Part shown: piece after piece, positions 9,021 to 17,582 of the stretch | Layout of the letters: each line of letters starts with the position of its first letter | Position numbering within the stretch: the stretch's first letter is position 1 | The notes under the pieces: generated by a model | The model's database searches: none | What the model was told of the DNA's origin: nothing | The model's input: only the letters and a program-made list of their open reading frames with translations | Translations under genes and position numbers: made by a program | Assembly: GCF_014203365.1 (NCBI RefSeq) | Contig: NZ_JACHIS010000001.1 | Location: forward strand, 2,914,001-2,978,000 | From: Actinoalloteichus hymeniacidonis | GTDB lineage: Bacteria > Actinomycetota > Actinomycetes > Mycobacteriales > Pseudonocardiaceae | Length of the DNA: 64,000 nt | Direction of reading: 5' to 3'

Positions 9021-10355
9021 ATGAACACCAGCACCCGGCACGTCGTGCGCGGGCTCGGCGTGGCCTGCGTGGCCATGCTCGGCCTCACCGCCTGCAGCTC
9101 CCCGGGCGAGGACAGTCCCAGCAGCGCGACACCTGCGGAGATCCAGGCCGCGCTCGACGAGGGCGGGACGATCACCGTGTGGGCCTGGGAACCCACCTTG
9201 GAACAGGCCGCCGCCGACTTCCAGGCGGAGTATCCGGCGGTCGAGGTCGAACTCGTCAATGTCGGAACCGGCCCCGATCAGTACACCGCGGTCCAGAACG
9301 CGGTGTCGGCGGGCGCGGGCGGACCCGATGTCGCGCAGATCGAATACTTCGCCCTCGGTCAGTTCGTCGTGACCGAGGCCGTCGCCGACCTGAGCGGATT
9401 CGGCGCCACCGAGCTCGAAGAGCTCTTCTCTCCCGGCCCGTGGAACGCGGTCAGTGCAGCGGACGGAGTCCACGCCCTCCCGATGGACTCAGGCCCGATG
9501 GCGCTGTTCTACAACCAGGATGTCTTCGAGGAACACGATGTCGAGGTCCCCACCACCTGGGACGAGTACCTCGACGCGGCCCGCGCGTTGAACGAGGCGG
9601 ACCCCGACGTCTACATCACCAGCGACATCGGCGACGCGGGCTTGACCACCAGCCTGATCTGGCAGGCGGGCGGGCGACCCTACGACGTGGACGGCACCAG
9701 CGTGGGCATCGACTTCTCCGATGAGGGGACCGCGCGCTACATCGAGATCTGGCAGCAGTTGATCGACGAGGACCTGCTCGCGCCCATCGACTCCTGGACC
9801 GACCAGTGGTACCAGGGCATGGCCCAGGGCACCATCGCCACGCTCGCCACCGGCGCCTGGATGCCCGCCAACTTCGAATCCGGGGTGCCCTCCGGCGCGG
9901 GTTCCTGGCGAGTGGCGCCCCTGCCGCAATGGGAGGAGGGCGTCGACGCGGGCGCGGAGAACGGCGGCAGCGGACTGACCATCCCCCAGGCCAGCGAGAA
10001 CAAGTTGCTGGCCTACGCCTTCATCGACTACGTCACCACCGGCGCGGGCGTGGGCGCCCGGCTGGACGGTGGGGCGTTCCCCGCGACCGTGGCCGATCTG
10101 GAATCCGAGGAATTCCTCGACGCCGAACTCGACTACTTCGGTGGCCAGCAGGCTAACCAGATCTTCGCCACCGCGGCGGCCGACGTCGCCGACGACTGGA
10201 CCTACCTGCCGTACCAGGCCTATGCGAACTCGGTGTTCAACGACACCGTCGGCCAGTCCTACGTCTCGGATCTGCCGTTGACCGAGGGACTCCAGAGATG
10301 GCAGCAGTCCTCGAGGTCCTATGGCGCCGACCAGGGTTTCGACGTCCAGGAGTGA
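9021..10355 (+). CDS. Extracellular sugar-binding lipoprotein of the ABC importer
   Basis: About 444 residues, the solute-binding-protein family 1. The ATG at 9021 gives a classic lipoprotein signal with lipobox LTAC and Cys25, followed by a Ser/Pro/Glu linker. TITVWAWEP, a typical first strand of this family, follows. It captures the sugar outside the cell and delivers it to the two permeases encoded upstream. The frame is open to 8298, but that part overlaps the permease gene in another frame and is not coding. Gene order with a GH42 enzyme next suggests a beta-galactoside or galacto-oligosaccharide ligand (inference). Confidence 0.93.
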   Translation: MNTSTRHVVRGLGVACVAMLGLTACSSPGEDSPSSATPAEIQAALDEGGTITVWAWEPTLEQAAADFQAEYPAVEVELVNVGTGPDQYTAVQNAVSAGAGGPDVAQIEYFALGQFVVTEAVADLSGFGATELEELFSPGPWNAVSAADGVHALPMDSGPMALFYNQDVFEEHDVEVPTTWDEYLDAARALNEADPDVYITSDIGDAGLTTSLIWQAGGRPYDVDGTSVGIDFSDEGTARYIEIWQQLIDEDLLAPIDSWTDQWYQGMAQGTIATLATGAWMPANFESGVPSGAGSWRVAPLPQWEEGVDAGAENGGSGLTIPQASENKLLAYAFIDYVTTGAGVGARLDGGAFPATVADLESEEFLDAELDYFGGQQANQIFATAAADVADDWTYLPYQAYANSVFNDTVGQSYVSDLPLTEGLQRWQQSSRSYGADQGFDVQE

Positions 10356-10428
10356 CCGGTCTGCCTCCATGAACCGCGGCGACAGGCCGACACCGCCGGA
10401 AGAGCATCGCGAAAGGATCAGGATCTTC

Positions 10429-12522
10429 ATGTCCCACCGCACCACCCCGAGCTGGCTGCGCGCACCGGATGGCTCCACCCCGGGCCTGGCCTTCGGCGCC
10501 GACTACAACCCGGACCAGTGGCCGCGCGAGGTGTGGGACGAGGACGTCGCCCTGATGCGGGCGGCGGGCGTCACGATCGTCTCCTTGGGCATCTTCTCGT
10601 GGGCGCGCATCCAACCCGCGCTCGACGAATGGGACTTCGAGTGGCTCGACGAGTCGATGGACCTGTTGCACGCGAACGGGATCTCCGTCGACCTGGCCAC
10701 CGCGACGGCCTCACCCCCGCCCTGGTTGGCGGCGATGCACCCCGAGATCCTGCCGGTCACGCGGACCGGGGAGACACTGTGGCCCGGTGCCCGGCAACAC
10801 TGGCGGCCGACCTCGCCGATCTTCCGGATGCACGCCCTGAAGCTGGTCACCCGGATCGCGGAGCGCTACCGGGACCATCCGGCGTTGGTTGCCTGGCATG
10901 TCTCCAACGAACTGGGCTGCCACAACGTCTACGACTACTCCGACGACGCGGCCCACGCGTTCCGGGTGTGGCTGCGGGCTCGTTACGGCACCATCGACGG
11001 CCTCAACCACGCCTGGGGGACGGCGTTCTGGTCGCAGCGCTACTCCGACTGGGAACACGTCCTGCCGCCGCGTCAGGCCGCTTCGCATCCCAATCCCACC
11101 CAGCAGCTGGACTTCAAGCGGTTCTCCTCCGACGCACTCAAGGAATACCTGCGGGTGGAGCGCGACGAGCTGCGTCGCATCACCCCGGACGTGCCGGTGA
11201 CGACCAACTTCATGGTCATGGGCGGCACCAAGGGGATGAACTACGCGGACTGGGCCGCCGAGGTGGACTTCGTCTCCAACGACCACTACGTCATTCCTGG
11301 GCCGCAGGCGATCGACGAGCTGTCGTTCTCGGCCAACCTCACCAGCGGTCTGGCGGGCGGGCGGCCGTGGTTCCTCATGGAGCACTCGACCAGCGCGGTC
11401 AACTGGCAACCGGTGAACCTGGCGAAGCGACCGGGGGAACTGGCTCGGGACTCACTGCTGCATGTGGCCCATGGTGCCGACGCGGTCTGCTACTTCCAAT
11501 GGCGGCAGTCGGCTGCCGGCGCAGAGAAGTACCACTCGGCGATGGTTCCGCACGCCGGGGCCGACAGTGAGGTCTTCCGCTCGGTGACCCGCCTCGGCGG
11601 GCTGCTGCGGGACCTGGCACCGATCGCGGGATCCACCCGCGCCGGTGCCCGGGCCGCGATCGTCTTCGACTGGGACTCCTGGTGGGCCAGCGAACAGGAC
11701 TCGCACCCGACGTCGCTGCTGCGATACCACCGGGAGGCGCTCGACTGGTATACCGCGTTCCTGGCCCTGGGGGTTCGCGCCGACGTCGTCCCGCTGGCCG
11801 CCGACCTGAGCGGTTACGAGCTGGTCGTCGCCCCGGTGCTCAACGTGGTTCCCGCCGCGCTGCGCGACCGGCTCACCGACTACGTCCAGGCGGGCGGACA
11901 CCTGGTCACCACCTACTTCTCCGGAATCGTCGACGAGAACGACCATGCGTGGCTCGGCGGCTACCCGGGTGCGCTGCGCGAGCTGCTCGGCATCCGGATC
12001 GAGGAGTTCGCCCCATTGCTGGAGGGCCAGACCGTGCGCCTGGACCTCGACGACGAGGACGCGGTCGGGTCGTTGTGGCGGGATCGCATCAGCAGCGTCG
12101 AATCCGACGTCGAGGTCCTCGCCCGCTATGCCGAGGGAGACCTGGCCGGATCGCCCGCGATCACCCGCCGCCCGGTGGGCGAGGGCTCGGCCGCCTATGT
12201 GTCCACCCGGCTCGGCCCGGCCGGACTGCAGGGCGTGCTGGCGGGGTTGCTGGCGCAGGCCGGGGTGGAGAGCGAACTTCCGGATTCGGTGCGTGGCAAC
12301 GTGGAGTTGACGGTGCGCACCACCGGCGACGACGAGTTCTGGTTCCTGGTGAACCGCACCGATGAGCCCATCGCGGTTCCCGGCGAGCTGGGCCGGGTGC
12401 TGGTCGCCACCAGCGGACCGGCGCTGCCGTCGGCTGCGGAGGATGCGGTGCCCGTGGAACTGGAGCCCAGGGGAGTGGTGGTGCTGCGGCGCGGCGCTCC
12501 GGCCTCCGACCAACCGAACTGA
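10429..12522 (+). CDS. Beta-galactosidase, glycoside hydrolase family 42
   Basis: About 697 residues, the usual GH42 size: TIM barrel with the acid/base Glu161 in AWHVSNELGCHN and the nucleophile Glu318 in WFLMEHST, a trimerisation domain and a C-terminal beta domain. It opens with FGADYNPDQWP, a GH42 signature. There is no signal peptide, so it should cleave imported beta-galactosides in the cytoplasm. The ATG at 10429 has AGGA five bases upstream and agrees with the family start. It is the last gene of the uptake operon and ends at a strong hairpin. Confidence 0.95.
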   Translation: MSHRTTPSWLRAPDGSTPGLAFGADYNPDQWPREVWDEDVALMRAAGVTIVSLGIFSWARIQPALDEWDFEWLDESMDLLHANGISVDLATATASPPPWLAAMHPEILPVTRTGETLWPGARQHWRPTSPIFRMHALKLVTRIAERYRDHPALVAWHVSNELGCHNVYDYSDDAAHAFRVWLRARYGTIDGLNHAWGTAFWSQRYSDWEHVLPPRQAASHPNPTQQLDFKRFSSDALKEYLRVERDELRRITPDVPVTTNFMVMGGTKGMNYADWAAEVDFVSNDHYVIPGPQAIDELSFSANLTSGLAGGRPWFLMEHSTSAVNWQPVNLAKRPGELARDSLLHVAHGADAVCYFQWRQSAAGAEKYHSAMVPHAGADSEVFRSVTRLGGLLRDLAPIAGSTRAGARAAIVFDWDSWWASEQDSHPTSLLRYHREALDWYTAFLALGVRADVVPLAADLSGYELVVAPVLNVVPAALRDRLTDYVQAGGHLVTTYFSGIVDENDHAWLGGYPGALRELLGIRIEEFAPLLEGQTVRLDLDDEDAVGSLWRDRISSVESDVEVLARYAEGDLAGSPAITRRPVGEGSAAYVSTRLGPAGLQGVLAGLLAQAGVESELPDSVRGNVELTVRTTGDDEFWFLVNRTDEPIAVPGELGRVLVATSGPALPSAAEDAVPVELEPRGVVVLRRGAPASDQPN

Positions 12523-12534
12523 GCCACGCGGGCG

Positions 12535-12567
12535 AGGCGGCCGGGCCTGCGTTGGTTCCGGCCGCCT
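12535..12567. terminator. Bidirectional terminator between GH42 and lacI-type genes
   Basis: A perfect 10-bp stem (12535-12544 with 12558-12567) with a 13-base loop, followed on the plus strand by TTT. It lies 13 bases after the GH42 stop and 47 bases beyond the stop of the convergent regulator gene. Confidence 0.7.
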
Positions 12568-12613
12568 TTCGCCTTGACTGCAGCCGAATCGGGTGCGACG
12601 GCGCGGGAACGGT

Positions 12614-13657
12614 TCAGTGGTCGCGACGGGGCGGCGCCGTGCTGTCTCGCCGCACCAACCGCGTCGGCACCAGACGTCGACCCGACTCGGTGCTCCCCGC
12701 GCGCATCTGTTGCAGCACGCCCTCCACCAGAAGTCGCCCCACCTCGGTGAAATCCTGATGGATCGTGGTCAGCGGCGGGAGAAAGGAAGCCGCGTCCGGG
12801 ATGTCGTCGAATCCGACGACACTGACCTCCGCGGGCACCGCCCGGCCCGCCTCGTGCAACGCGCGCAGCAACCCCAGAGCCATCTGATCATTGGCAGCGA
12901 AGATCGCGGTGCACGCAGGCTCGGCAGCCAATTCCAGGCCCGCCCGATAACCCGATTCCGCCGACCAATCACCGTGCACGACGGCGGGCACCGCCCGCCC
13001 GTGCTCGACGAGGGTGTCGCGCCAGGCCGCTGCCCGTGCTCGCGCGGCGAACGACTCATCGGGCCCCGCCAGATGCCAGACGGTCCGGTGACCCAGATCG
13101 AGCAGGTGTTGCACTGCGGTCCGCGTACCACCGATCTGATCGGTGTCCACCACGTTGTACAGGTCGTCGGCGGCCGAGGCGGCGACCACGATCGGCACGT
13201 GGCGGGGCAACGAGATCGTGACCGCATCCAACAGATGGACCTCCAGGATGATGATGATCGCGTCCACGGCGAGCTCGTCGAGCCGGGTGAACGCGCCGCG
13301 CACGGCATCCTGGGTAGGCAGCATCACGGGCAGCAACGTGACCGCATAACCCTGCTGAGCGGCCGAGGCGGCGATCGCCTCCAGGGTCCGCACGTTCCCC
13401 GTGGTGGACAGCGTGAACAGAATGACCCCGATGGTCCGGAACTCCCCGCGCTTGAGCGCCCGCGCGGCGCTGTTCGGCCGGTAACCGAGTTCCTCCATCG
13501 CCGCCACCACCTGCCGCCGTGTCGACTCGACGACGCCGGGATGCCCGTTGGACACCCTGGACACCGTCTGCGACGACACCCCGGCCAACCGAGCCACGTC
13601 GGCCATCGAGACCCGCCGCCGCACCTCGCCACCCAAGTGTTCGCCCCCTTGATCCAC
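12614..13657 (-). CDS. LacI-family transcriptional repressor
   Basis: Up to 347 residues. The N-terminal helix-turn-helix reads SMADVARLAGVSSQTVSRVSNG, followed by the hinge GYRPNSAARALK and a periplasmic-binding-protein-like sensor domain. It probably represses the ABC/GH42 operon through the palindrome at 6994-7009 and releases it on sugar binding (inference from position and site type). Start is uncertain: GTG at 13657 has no clear ribosome site, while GTG at 13624 has a purine-rich GGTGGCGAG just upstream and leaves five residues before the helix-turn-helix. Confidence 0.92.
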   Translation of the reverse strand: MDQGGEHLGGEVRRRVSMADVARLAGVSSQTVSRVSNGHPGVVESTRRQVVAAMEELGYRPNSAARALKRGEFRTIGVILFTLSTTGNVRTLEAIAASAAQQGYAVTLLPVMLPTQDAVRGAFTRLDELAVDAIIIILEVHLLDAVTISLPRHVPIVVAASAADDLYNVVDTDQIGGTRTAVQHLLDLGHRTVWHLAGPDESFAARARAAAWRDTLVEHGRAVPAVVHGDWSAESGYRAGLELAAEPACTAIFAANDQMALGLLRALHEAGRAVPAEVSVVGFDDIPDAASFLPPLTTIHQDFTEVGRLLVEGVLQQMRAGSTESGRRLVPTRLVRRDSTAPPRRDH

Positions 13658-13820
13658 CCAGACCAGCCACGGTTCTTCCGGCCGCCGACGAACACTGTAG
13701 GCGGGTTGTCTGGGCTGATCGGGATATCGGGGTGCTGCGCGGTAGCGTGGGATGTCGGAGAAACCCCTGATCGGAGGGCGAGCTAGGCCATCGCACTGTC
13801 CTCCGCATTAGAGGACGGCC

Positions 13821-14933
13821 TCAAGACGGACGGCCACGATCGTGCTGATCGAGCGAGTACCGGTAGGAGATAGGGCGTAGTGCCGCTTCCGAGACCTCCC
13901 ACGGCCGGATCATGTACAGCGTGCCGCCGATGGCGACCGGAGGCACGCTCGTTGAATCCAACGCGATATTCGTCACGACGATCAAGGCGTTGTGTGGGTA
14001 CTCCTTCTTATGTAGTTCCACCTCGGCGGCTGTGAGTACGATCTCTGCACCATCGGTGGTCGTCCCTTTCACTTCGACGAAGAGACGGGAATCCGACCGC
14101 GTCACGTCGAGGTCGTAGGAATGGGTGGCACCGACGTCGCGAACAGCGAATCCTTGAGAGATCAGGTGGGCGGAGGCCAATTGCACTGCTCGGCGCTCGA
14201 TTGCGATCCGTTCGGCCGCTGAGAGCCGAAATCTCGGCCCATCAACTCTGGCGCGTGCGATGTTGCGCGAGGCGATCGTTGCGTCGGACACCTCGGGCGC
14301 AGGCTCTCCCGGTATTGACAGCGCGGAATCGAGCGCTCCATGGAGAATTTCCAGGAGCCGTTCCATGAAGTTGAGATCGCGAAGCAGCACGTCGTCGGCG
14401 GGTAGGTGCCCTCGGGCGTAGCGGAAAGCCACTACGTTGCCCAGCTCGTAGCCCCGGCCGAGTTGTGCGGTGGTGTCGAGGGAGATCTGCTTCACGAGTG
14501 GACTGTCGGTGATCTCGGCCGCGAGGACCCCACGCGCCCATTCTGCCCGTCGGGACAATTCATCGGCGGGTCTGCTGACGAGGGAGCCGTTGCCCCATTT
14601 GGCTGTTCCTTGTATCAAGGATAAATATAAGGACTTTCCGGAGGCGCCGAACAGATAGACCAGGTACCAACCTCTGGTTGCCGATGGCGACCGAGCGGGT
14701 GAGAAGATTCGAACCCAGGGAATGATCGTTTTGCGCCCGGCCCCGTCACTGCCAGCCACTTCGAGCGCTTCGGTGTCGCCGTCCGTGCCTGGTCGGCTGT
14801 TCCGATGGTGGCGAATTACCTTCGGTATCTCGTTGCGAATTAACATCCCTCGACGGTGCATCTCTTCAGTGTTCTCGGAGGTCCAGCTTTGCTGAAGCGT
14901 GAGCACTTCCTCGAATGAACTCCTCATGATCAT
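13821..14933 (-). CDS. MrcB_N-like plus DUF3883 domain protein, possible modified-DNA restriction or defence protein
   Basis: 370 residues. The first 220 or so resemble the MrcB N-terminal domain (DUF3578): SATRGWYLVYLFGASGKSLYLSL, then LSRRAEWARGVL and LGNVVAFRYARGHLPADD. The C-terminal 110 resemble DUF3883, a PD-(D/E)XK-like fold, with LFVEVKGTTTDG (Glu and Lys of a possible nuclease centre) and an EVELHKKEYPHNALIVV segment. MrcB-type N domains recognise methylcytosine in type IV restriction. Here no GTPase or McrC partner is adjacent, so function is inferred only. Base composition is clearly lower in GC than the neighbours, suggesting recent transfer. ATG at 14933 has GGAG upstream. Confidence 0.75.
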   Translation of the reverse strand: MIMRSSFEEVLTLQQSWTSENTEEMHRRGMLIRNEIPKVIRHHRNSRPGTDGDTEALEVAGSDGAGRKTIIPWVRIFSPARSPSATRGWYLVYLFGASGKSLYLSLIQGTAKWGNGSLVSRPADELSRRAEWARGVLAAEITDSPLVKQISLDTTAQLGRGYELGNVVAFRYARGHLPADDVLLRDLNFMERLLEILHGALDSALSIPGEPAPEVSDATIASRNIARARVDGPRFRLSAAERIAIERRAVQLASAHLISQGFAVRDVGATHSYDLDVTRSDSRLFVEVKGTTTDGAEIVLTAAEVELHKKEYPHNALIVVTNIALDSTSVPPVAIGGTLYMIRPWEVSEAALRPISYRYSLDQHDRGRPS

Positions 14934-14995
14934 ATGATGACGTACTCCAGGTGTTCGCCTCTACACGTTCATCAGATGTGAAGAGCCTGTCCGTG

Positions 14996-15805
14996 CTACC
15001 GAGACACCTCCGCCAGACTGCGCAGCGCCTTCGCGGTGCGATCGTCCAAGGGGTAGAACAGCTCGATCGCAAGCTCGGAGAGTGTCACGTCGGCAGGGGC
15101 GCCGAAGGTGGCCATGGTGCCGAACATCGACAGCACGCCATGCGGAGTGCGAACGCGTAACGGGACCTGAATCGGACTGGTCTGCCCGGCCTCTGCCAGG
15201 TCATCGTCGGTGGTCGACGGCACGGGGTAGCGCAGGACCTCTTCATGCAGCTCCTGTAATTCGGGGTCCCCAGTGGCCTCGACCTGTCTCTGCAGTCTCT
15301 CGAGGAAGTACTCCCGTACTTCGGAGGCATTGGCGAGCCTGCGCGCCAAACCGTCCGGGTGCAGGGTCAGCCGGAACACGTTCGGTCGGGGACTGAGAAG
15401 CGACGGCGGGATGCCGTCGGTCAACACCGTCAGCGCCCGATTACCCGCCACCAGGTTCCAATGCCGGTCGACCACCACGGCGGGGTAGGGCTCGTGTGAT
15501 TCCAACATCATGTCGAGGGCTGCACGCACCGCCGCCATGGCCTCGTCGGTGAGGCTGCTCTCTCGGTACTCCGGAGCGTGGTGGGCGGCGAGCAGGATGG
15601 TGTTGCGCTCTCGCAGCGGAATGTCCAAGGCGGTGGCCAACCGCAGCACCATGGCCCGGCTCGGGCGCGCCCGGCCGGTCTCCACACAGGACAGATGGCG
15701 GGTCGAGGTGTCGGCGAGCAGGGCCAGGTCGAGTTGGCTGAGCCTGCGCCGCTGTCGCCATCGGCGTAGCAGCGTTCCTGCCCGCGACGGCTGTTCCACA
15801 TCCAT
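14996..15805 (-). CDS. XRE-family regulator with MmyB-like ligand-binding domain
   Basis: 269 residues: a helix-turn-helix at about 10-66 (RRWRQRRRLSQLDLALLADTSTRHLSCVETGRARPS), then an MmyB-type PAS-like domain (AVVVDRHWNLVAGNRAL, then FRLTLHPDGLARRLANASE, and near the end FGTMATFGAPADVTLSELAIELFYPLDDRTAKALRSL). MmyB-like regulators are common in actinomycetes, where they usually control a divergent short-chain dehydrogenase; here the divergent gene is a small membrane protein. A 9-3-9 inverted repeat in the shared promoter is the likely binding site. Confidence 0.92.
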   Translation of the reverse strand: MDVEQPSRAGTLLRRWRQRRRLSQLDLALLADTSTRHLSCVETGRARPSRAMVLRLATALDIPLRERNTILLAAHHAPEYRESSLTDEAMAAVRAALDMMLESHEPYPAVVVDRHWNLVAGNRALTVLTDGIPPSLLSPRPNVFRLTLHPDGLARRLANASEVREYFLERLQRQVEATGDPELQELHEEVLRYPVPSTTDDDLAEAGQTSPIQVPLRVRTPHGVLSMFGTMATFGAPADVTLSELAIELFYPLDDRTAKALRSLAEVSR

Positions 15806-15839
15806 TCTCGGCAGCGTATTCGGGCCGAAGTCGGCACAG

Positions 15840-15860
15840 CCATGACCTCACAGGTCATGG
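15840..15860. promoter_or_regulatory. Inverted-repeat operator between the MmyB-type regulator and the membrane protein
   Basis: Perfect 9-base arms, CCATGACCT and AGGTCATGG, separated by CAC. It starts 35 bases before the regulator's ATG and ends 75 bases before the membrane-protein ATG, a good position for autoregulation and control of the divergent gene. Confidence 0.7.
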
Positions 15861-15935
15861 AGTCGATGCCCCGAGAGGTGCCAGTGTTCGGGCCACGGCA
15901 GGCATCGGCCGCCGACGAGATGTAAGGAGATCCGG

Positions 15936-16370
15936 ATGGACATGACGACCGCGGCCCAACCGACCCGAGCGACGCCGGACGATTCGGCGCTGCTGCGCGC
16001 AACCCTGCGCTTCGATGCCTGGGGCACCGGTCTGTTCGGGGTGTTCATGCTGATCGGCGGCGGCTGGTTGGCCGAACCCCTCGGGCTCCCCGTGGCCTGG
16101 TCGGTGGCGTTCGGAATCGCGATGTTGGGCGGCGCGGCTTCTCTGGGGCTTATCGCGGGTTATCCGCAGATCCCCGCGCGGTTGGGCGGCACCGTGGTGG
16201 CGGGGAACTCGGTGTTCTGCGTGGCGTTGCTGGTGCTCGCCGTCGCCGATGTGCTGCCTCTCACCGCAGCGGGCACCGCATTCCTCGTGCTGGGCGCCGT
16301 GATCGTGGCTGTGTTCGCGGTGGCCGAGTTCCGGGGACTGCGCAGATCGTTGATCCTCCGGTCTCGTTGA
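15936..16370 (+). CDS. Small four-helix membrane protein, function unknown
   Basis: 144 residues. After a 28-residue polar N terminus come four predicted membrane helices (about 30-50, 55-75, 85-107, 113-133) and a basic C-terminal tail. AAGGAG lies just before the ATG. I do not recognise a family. Its divergent placement across a perfect inverted repeat from an MmyB-type regulator suggests that it is that regulator's target. Confidence 0.8.
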   Translation: MDMTTAAQPTRATPDDSALLRATLRFDAWGTGLFGVFMLIGGGWLAEPLGLPVAWSVAFGIAMLGGAASLGLIAGYPQIPARLGGTVVAGNSVFCVALLVLAVADVLPLTAAGTAFLVLGAVIVAVFAVAEFRGLRRSLILRSR

Positions 16371-16752
16371 CCGGTTGCGCCGTGGTGGACCCCTTACTGG
16401 GCTGTTCGGATTAATTCGGGTTGCCCTCGTTCGTGGCGAGCAGGTGAAGATCTCGAGGCGCCGGCCTTCGAGGTCGGTAGTCGGTCCCACTGGCGAGTCA
16501 AAGCCGATCGCGCGTAGTCAGACCAGGTGATGAGCGTTCGGACCACGCGTGGGGAGTGCTCGATACCTGCCGGCGATGGGGCGGTCGATGGGCCACCCGA
16601 TACCGCTTGTTGCGCTGTTCGGCGGATCGAAGAAGCCCAAATGGGTGCGTCCGAATGGCTGCGGACCATTTGTCGGTGTTCCGAACCTCGTGCTCGGGCG
16701 ATGCTTCACAGCGCCCCTGCCTAAGTTGAAATCTGAATGAGGTGACGAACCC
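16371..16752. other. Intergenic region, 382 bases, no gene seen
   Basis: Lies between two plus-strand genes. Short open frames on both strands are incompatible with each other and show no family resemblance. It must hold the protease promoter, but I cannot point to a convincing -35/-10 pair. Imperfect hairpins near 16455-16475 are weak. Confidence 0.45.
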
Positions 16753-17517
16753 ATGCGGCTTCACCGGGTTTTCTCCGCAGCGGCGCGAGCTGGTATCGCG
16801 CTGCTGTCAGTGGTCGCGATGACCACAGTTGTTCCCAGCGCCTCGGCCGAGACCGCAGCCGACACCGTTGCAGACGGCGGTGCGCAGACCTTCATCATCG
16901 ATGGCGGAATCGCCACCGACGCCCCCTGGGCGGCCCGGCTGTACCGGGGCGGATCGGGATCCTGCTCGGCTACCGTGATCGCACCCGAGTGGATTCTGAC
17001 CGCCCAGCACTGTGTTGGTGCGGGTGCCGAGATCACCTTCCGAGTCGGCAGTCTCGACGCCGAGAGCGGCGGCACCATCGTCGGCGTCGACGAGATCATC
17101 CACCACCCCTCGGCGGACATCTCGCTGGTCCGAATCGACCAGGCGGTATCGGTTCCCTTCTCCCCGCTGGGAACGGTCGGCGCCGCCGAGGTCGGCCAGA
17201 CCGTCCAGCTGTACGGCTGGGGTGCCACCTGCACCGGCAACGAGGGAGCCTGCCAGTCGCGTGAGCTCAAGTACGCCGACACCCGCGTCGACAGCCTCAA
17301 CGCGCGGGACTGGCTGGGTGGCATCGCCGTCGGCGTGAGCCGGATCAACGGCATCGCCGCAGGCGGTGACTCCGGCGGCCCGATGTTCGCCACCAGCCCG
17401 ATCGACGGCCAGTACTACCAGATCGGCGTGGCCTCCACGAGTGACCGCGCCACGGTGTCCTTCTACACCGACATCACCCGCTACCGCGATTGGATCAGCT
17501 CGATCGCGGGAGTCTGA
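16753..17517 (+). CDS. Secreted trypsin-like serine protease (S1 family)
   Basis: 254 residues. A Sec signal peptide (basic start, hydrophobic core, ASA-E cleavage near 32) precedes a short propeptide and the chymotrypsin-fold domain beginning near FIIDGGIA. The catalytic triad is visible: His86 (TAQHC), Asp122 (DISLVRID) and Ser207 (GGDSGGP). Two Cys pairs fit S1 disulfides. It is a small single-domain exported protease. ATG with GAGGTGA upstream. A strong hairpin follows the stop. Confidence 0.95.
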   Translation: MRLHRVFSAAARAGIALLSVVAMTTVVPSASAETAADTVADGGAQTFIIDGGIATDAPWAARLYRGGSGSCSATVIAPEWILTAQHCVGAGAEITFRVGSLDAESGGTIVGVDEIIHHPSADISLVRIDQAVSVPFSPLGTVGAAEVGQTVQLYGWGATCTGNEGACQSRELKYADTRVDSLNARDWLGGIAVGVSRINGIAAGGDSGGPMFATSPIDGQYYQIGVASTSDRATVSFYTDITRYRDWISSIAGV

Positions 17518-17524
17518 TAGCGAG

Positions 17525-17555
17525 GTGGGCGGGACGCGCCTTGCGTCCCGCCCAC
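17525..17555. terminator. Bidirectional terminator between the protease and SDR genes
   Basis: A perfect 13-bp stem (17525-17537 with 17543-17555) around a five-base GCCTT loop. It sits in the 65-base gap between two convergent genes and so can serve both. Confidence 0.85.
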
Positions 17556-17582
17556 AGCAATAGCTCGCTCCGAGCGCTCGCG

